From: Allopusillimonas lactea
Lineage (GTDB): Bacteria; Pseudomonadota; Gammaproteobacteria; Burkholderiales; Burkholderiaceae_B
Length of the DNA: 64,000 bases
Direction: 5' to 3'
Assembly (NCBI RefSeq): GCF_021653995.1
Contig: NZ_JAJJOZ010000007.1
Span: 62,001-126,000, forward strand
Numbering within the stretch: position 1 is the stretch's first letter; every line of letters starts with the position of its first letter. Below, piece by piece: positions 62,295-64,000 of the stretch. Under the pieces are notes generated by a model. The model was not told where the DNA came from and made no database searches. It saw nothing but the letters and a program-made list of their open reading frames with translations. The translations under genes and the position numbers were made by a program.

Positions 62295-63941
62295 ATGCTG
62301 CCCTCCAACCCCGCCACGTATCAGGATACCTGTGAGCGCTTCAGGTGGGACATCCCGCCACGCTACAACATGGGGCACGATGCCTGTGGCAAATGGGCCG
62401 AACGCGACCACGGGCGTCTAGCCCTGGTGTTCATCGATGCCCAGGGCGCCGCGCACAACTATTCTTTCGGCCAGATCAACGAGCAGGCCAACCGTTTCGG
62501 CAATCTGCTGATGGCAAACGGCGTGCGGCCGGGCGACCGGGTCGGCATCCTGCTGCCCCAGGCGCCTGAAACTGCTTTCGCTCATATTGGCTGCTACAAA
62601 ACAGGGTGTATTGCGATCCCGCTGTTTTCGTTGTTTGGTGCCGAGGCCCTGCAATACCGGGTGGGCGACAGCGGCGCGCGCGCGGTGATCACCAACGCGG
62701 AAGGCGCTGCAAAGCTCGCCGGCATCCGCGATCAACTGCCCGAATTGGGTGTGATCTTCACGATTGACGGTGCGCAGGCAGGCACGCAGGATCTGCATCG
62801 CGAACTCGCGCGCCAGTCCGACGACCTGACGTTGGCTGCAACGACACCGGACGATCCCGCGTTGATCATCTATACGTCGGGCACGACGGGGCAGCCCAAA
62901 GGAGCCCTGCATGCGCAACGTGTATTGCTTGGGCATCTGCCCGGCGTGGAAATCTCGCACAATCTGTTTCCCCATGAAGGCGACCGCATGTGGACACCGG
63001 CAGACTGGGCCTGGATAGGCGGGCTGCTGGACGTGTTGATGCCGGCCTGGCATCACGGCATACCGGTGGTGGCGCACCGGTTCCAGAAATTCACGCCAGA
63101 AGCTGCGTTCCAGCTGTTGCAGGACTACGGCGTGCGCAATACATTTTTGCCGCCCACAGCGCTCAAGATGATGCGCAGCGTGGCCAATCCTGAGACGCGC
63201 TGGTCGTACCGCTTGCGTTCAGTGGCCAGCGGCGGCGAATCACTGGGTGCCGAGCTGCTGGATTGGGGGCGGCGCACGTTCGGGCTGACCATCAATGAGT
63301 TCTATGGCCAGACCGAATGCAATATGACGGTGTCGTCGTGTGCAGACCTGATGCCGGTGCGCCCTGGCGCGATCGGGCGGGCGGTGCCGGGGCACCGGCT
63401 TGCCATCATCGACGATGCGGGGCAGGTGCTGCCGACGGGTGAGAGCGGCCATATCGCGGTGCAGCGTCCCGATCCCGTCATGTTCTTGCGCTACTGGAAC
63501 AATGAGAAGGCCACGGCTGGCAAGTTTATTGGCGACTGGCTGGTAACTGGCGACACGGGTCAGATCGACGCCGACGGCTACGTGCATTTCGTGGGTCGCG
63601 CTGACGATGTGATCACCTCAGCGGGCTACCGCATCGGCCCTGGGGAGATCGAAGACTGCATCCTGCAGCACGCGGCCGTGAAGATGGTGGCAGTGGTAGG
63701 CGCGCCCGATGCGCAGCGCACCGAGGTCGTGGTGGCGATCGTTGTGCCGCAGGATGGGGTGCGCGGCAATGCTGCATTGCGCGAAGAGATCCAGAATCAC
63801 GTCAAGACGCGCCTTGCTGCACACGAGTACCCGCGCGAAGTGTACTTTGTGGAAGAGCTGCCCATGACGACCACCGGCAAGGTGGTGCGGCGCGAACTGC
63901 GTCAGCTTGTCGCGCGATGGCGCGAACAGGCCGCAAAATAA
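62295..63941 (+). CDS. acyl-CoA synthetase (AMP-forming), medium-chain type
   Basis: The 548-residue enzyme joins a carboxylic acid to CoA via an acyl-adenylate. It has the ATP P-loop LIIYTSGTTGQPKGALHAQR, the motif FYGQTECNMTVSSCADL, and the lysine-binding hinge GRADDVITSAGYRIGPGEIE. The catalytic Lys is in PMTTTGKVVRREL near the end. Length and the EFYGQTE form fit medium-chain acyl-CoA synthetases; the acid is unknown. The RBS GAGGAG lies before the ATG at 62295. The gene ends at a strong intrinsic terminator. It is encoded just downstream of the MTA nucleosidase and may be co-transcribed. Confidence 0.92.
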   Translation: MLPSNPATYQDTCERFRWDIPPRYNMGHDACGKWAERDHGRLALVFIDAQGAAHNYSFGQINEQANRFGNLLMANGVRPGDRVGILLPQAPETAFAHIGCYKTGCIAIPLFSLFGAEALQYRVGDSGARAVITNAEGAAKLAGIRDQLPELGVIFTIDGAQAGTQDLHRELARQSDDLTLAATTPDDPALIIYTSGTTGQPKGALHAQRVLLGHLPGVEISHNLFPHEGDRMWTPADWAWIGGLLDVLMPAWHHGIPVVAHRFQKFTPEAAFQLLQDYGVRNTFLPPTALKMMRSVANPETRWSYRLRSVASGGESLGAELLDWGRRTFGLTINEFYGQTECNMTVSSCADLMPVRPGAIGRAVPGHRLAIIDDAGQVLPTGESGHIAVQRPDPVMFLRYWNNEKATAGKFIGDWLVTGDTGQIDADGYVHFVGRADDVITSAGYRIGPGEIEDCILQHAAVKMVAVVGAPDAQRTEVVVAIVVPQDGVRGNAALREEIQNHVKTRLAAHEYPREVYFVEELPMTTTGKVVRRELRQLVARWREQAAK

Positions 63942-63956
63942 GGTTTGAGCTGAAGC

Positions 63957-64000
63957 GGCCTTTCGGGTGCCTGTGCGGCAGCCCGAAAGGCCCTTTTTTT
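63957..64000 (+). terminator. intrinsic terminator after the acyl-CoA synthetase gene
   Basis: An 11-bp stem GGCCTTTCGGG/CCCGAAAGGCC with a 14-nt loop is followed by at least seven T residues that run to the window edge. Confidence 0.9.

Overview
The window is a 64 kb, GC-rich piece of a bacterial chromosome and carries almost entirely core genes. Gene order and content point to a betaproteobacterium of the Burkholderiales, most likely an Alcaligenaceae/Bordetella-type organism. The signs are a Bug-family tricarboxylate-type binding protein, a MutL with the endonuclease motif, the block greA-yhbY-rlmE-ftsH-folP-glmM, and an SRP RNA gene just upstream of dnaX-ybaB-recR. The genus is not settled by the sequence. 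I see no insertion sequence, prophage or CRISPR array.

Layout. 1-9.5 kb: the 5' part of miaA with mutL, a DedA protein, a tRNA-Arg(CCT), a Bug protein, an AEC transporter, tsaE-amiC, a Nudix hydrolase, a YbaK-type deacylase and xerD. 9.6-13.1 kb: molybdate uptake modABC behind a promoter with a near-perfect ModE operator, and a convergent modE. 13.3-19.5 kb: an AddB-like/AddA-like nuclease-helicase pair. 19.6-22.3 kb: a nitrate/sulfonate-type ABC importer. 22.4-26 kb: recR, ybaB, dnaX and the 4.5S SRP RNA. 26.1-32.6 kb: transaldolase, carAB and an SDR. 32.7-38.5 kb: a five-gene minus-strand cluster (binding protein, permease, ATPase, LysR regulator, histidine phosphatase). 38.8-47.7 kb: uracil-type permease, greA, a ten-copy heptanucleotide array, yhbY, rlmE, ftsH, folP, glmM and an OlsB-like acyltransferase. 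47.8-55.7 kb: a phosphate block with ppx, ppk and pstSCAB, with good Pho boxes before ppk and pstS. 55.8-56.1 kb: a broken AbiEii-type toxin remnant. 56.2-60.2 kb: an IclR regulator, a polar amino acid ABC importer and formimidoylglutamase (hutG) as one operon. 60.2-64 kb: a DoxX protein, a stand-alone AMP-binding fragment, an MTA/SAH nucleosidase and an acyl-CoA synthetase ending at a strong terminator.

Three local circuits can be read from the DNA: ModE control of modABC; PhoB control of polyphosphate synthesis and phosphate uptake; and an IclR-governed importer tied to the last step of histidine breakdown. The most unusual structures are the DoxX promoter, whose 17-bp spacer is C7-T3-C7 with a 17-bp tandem repeat just upstream (a layout like a phase-variable promoter), the AGTGCTG x10 array after greA, the in-frame hexamer repeat in mutL, and the 152-residue AMP-binding fragment. 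I found no clearly new multi-gene system. The closest candidates are the transporter/LysR/phosphatase cluster and the transporter/HutG operon.
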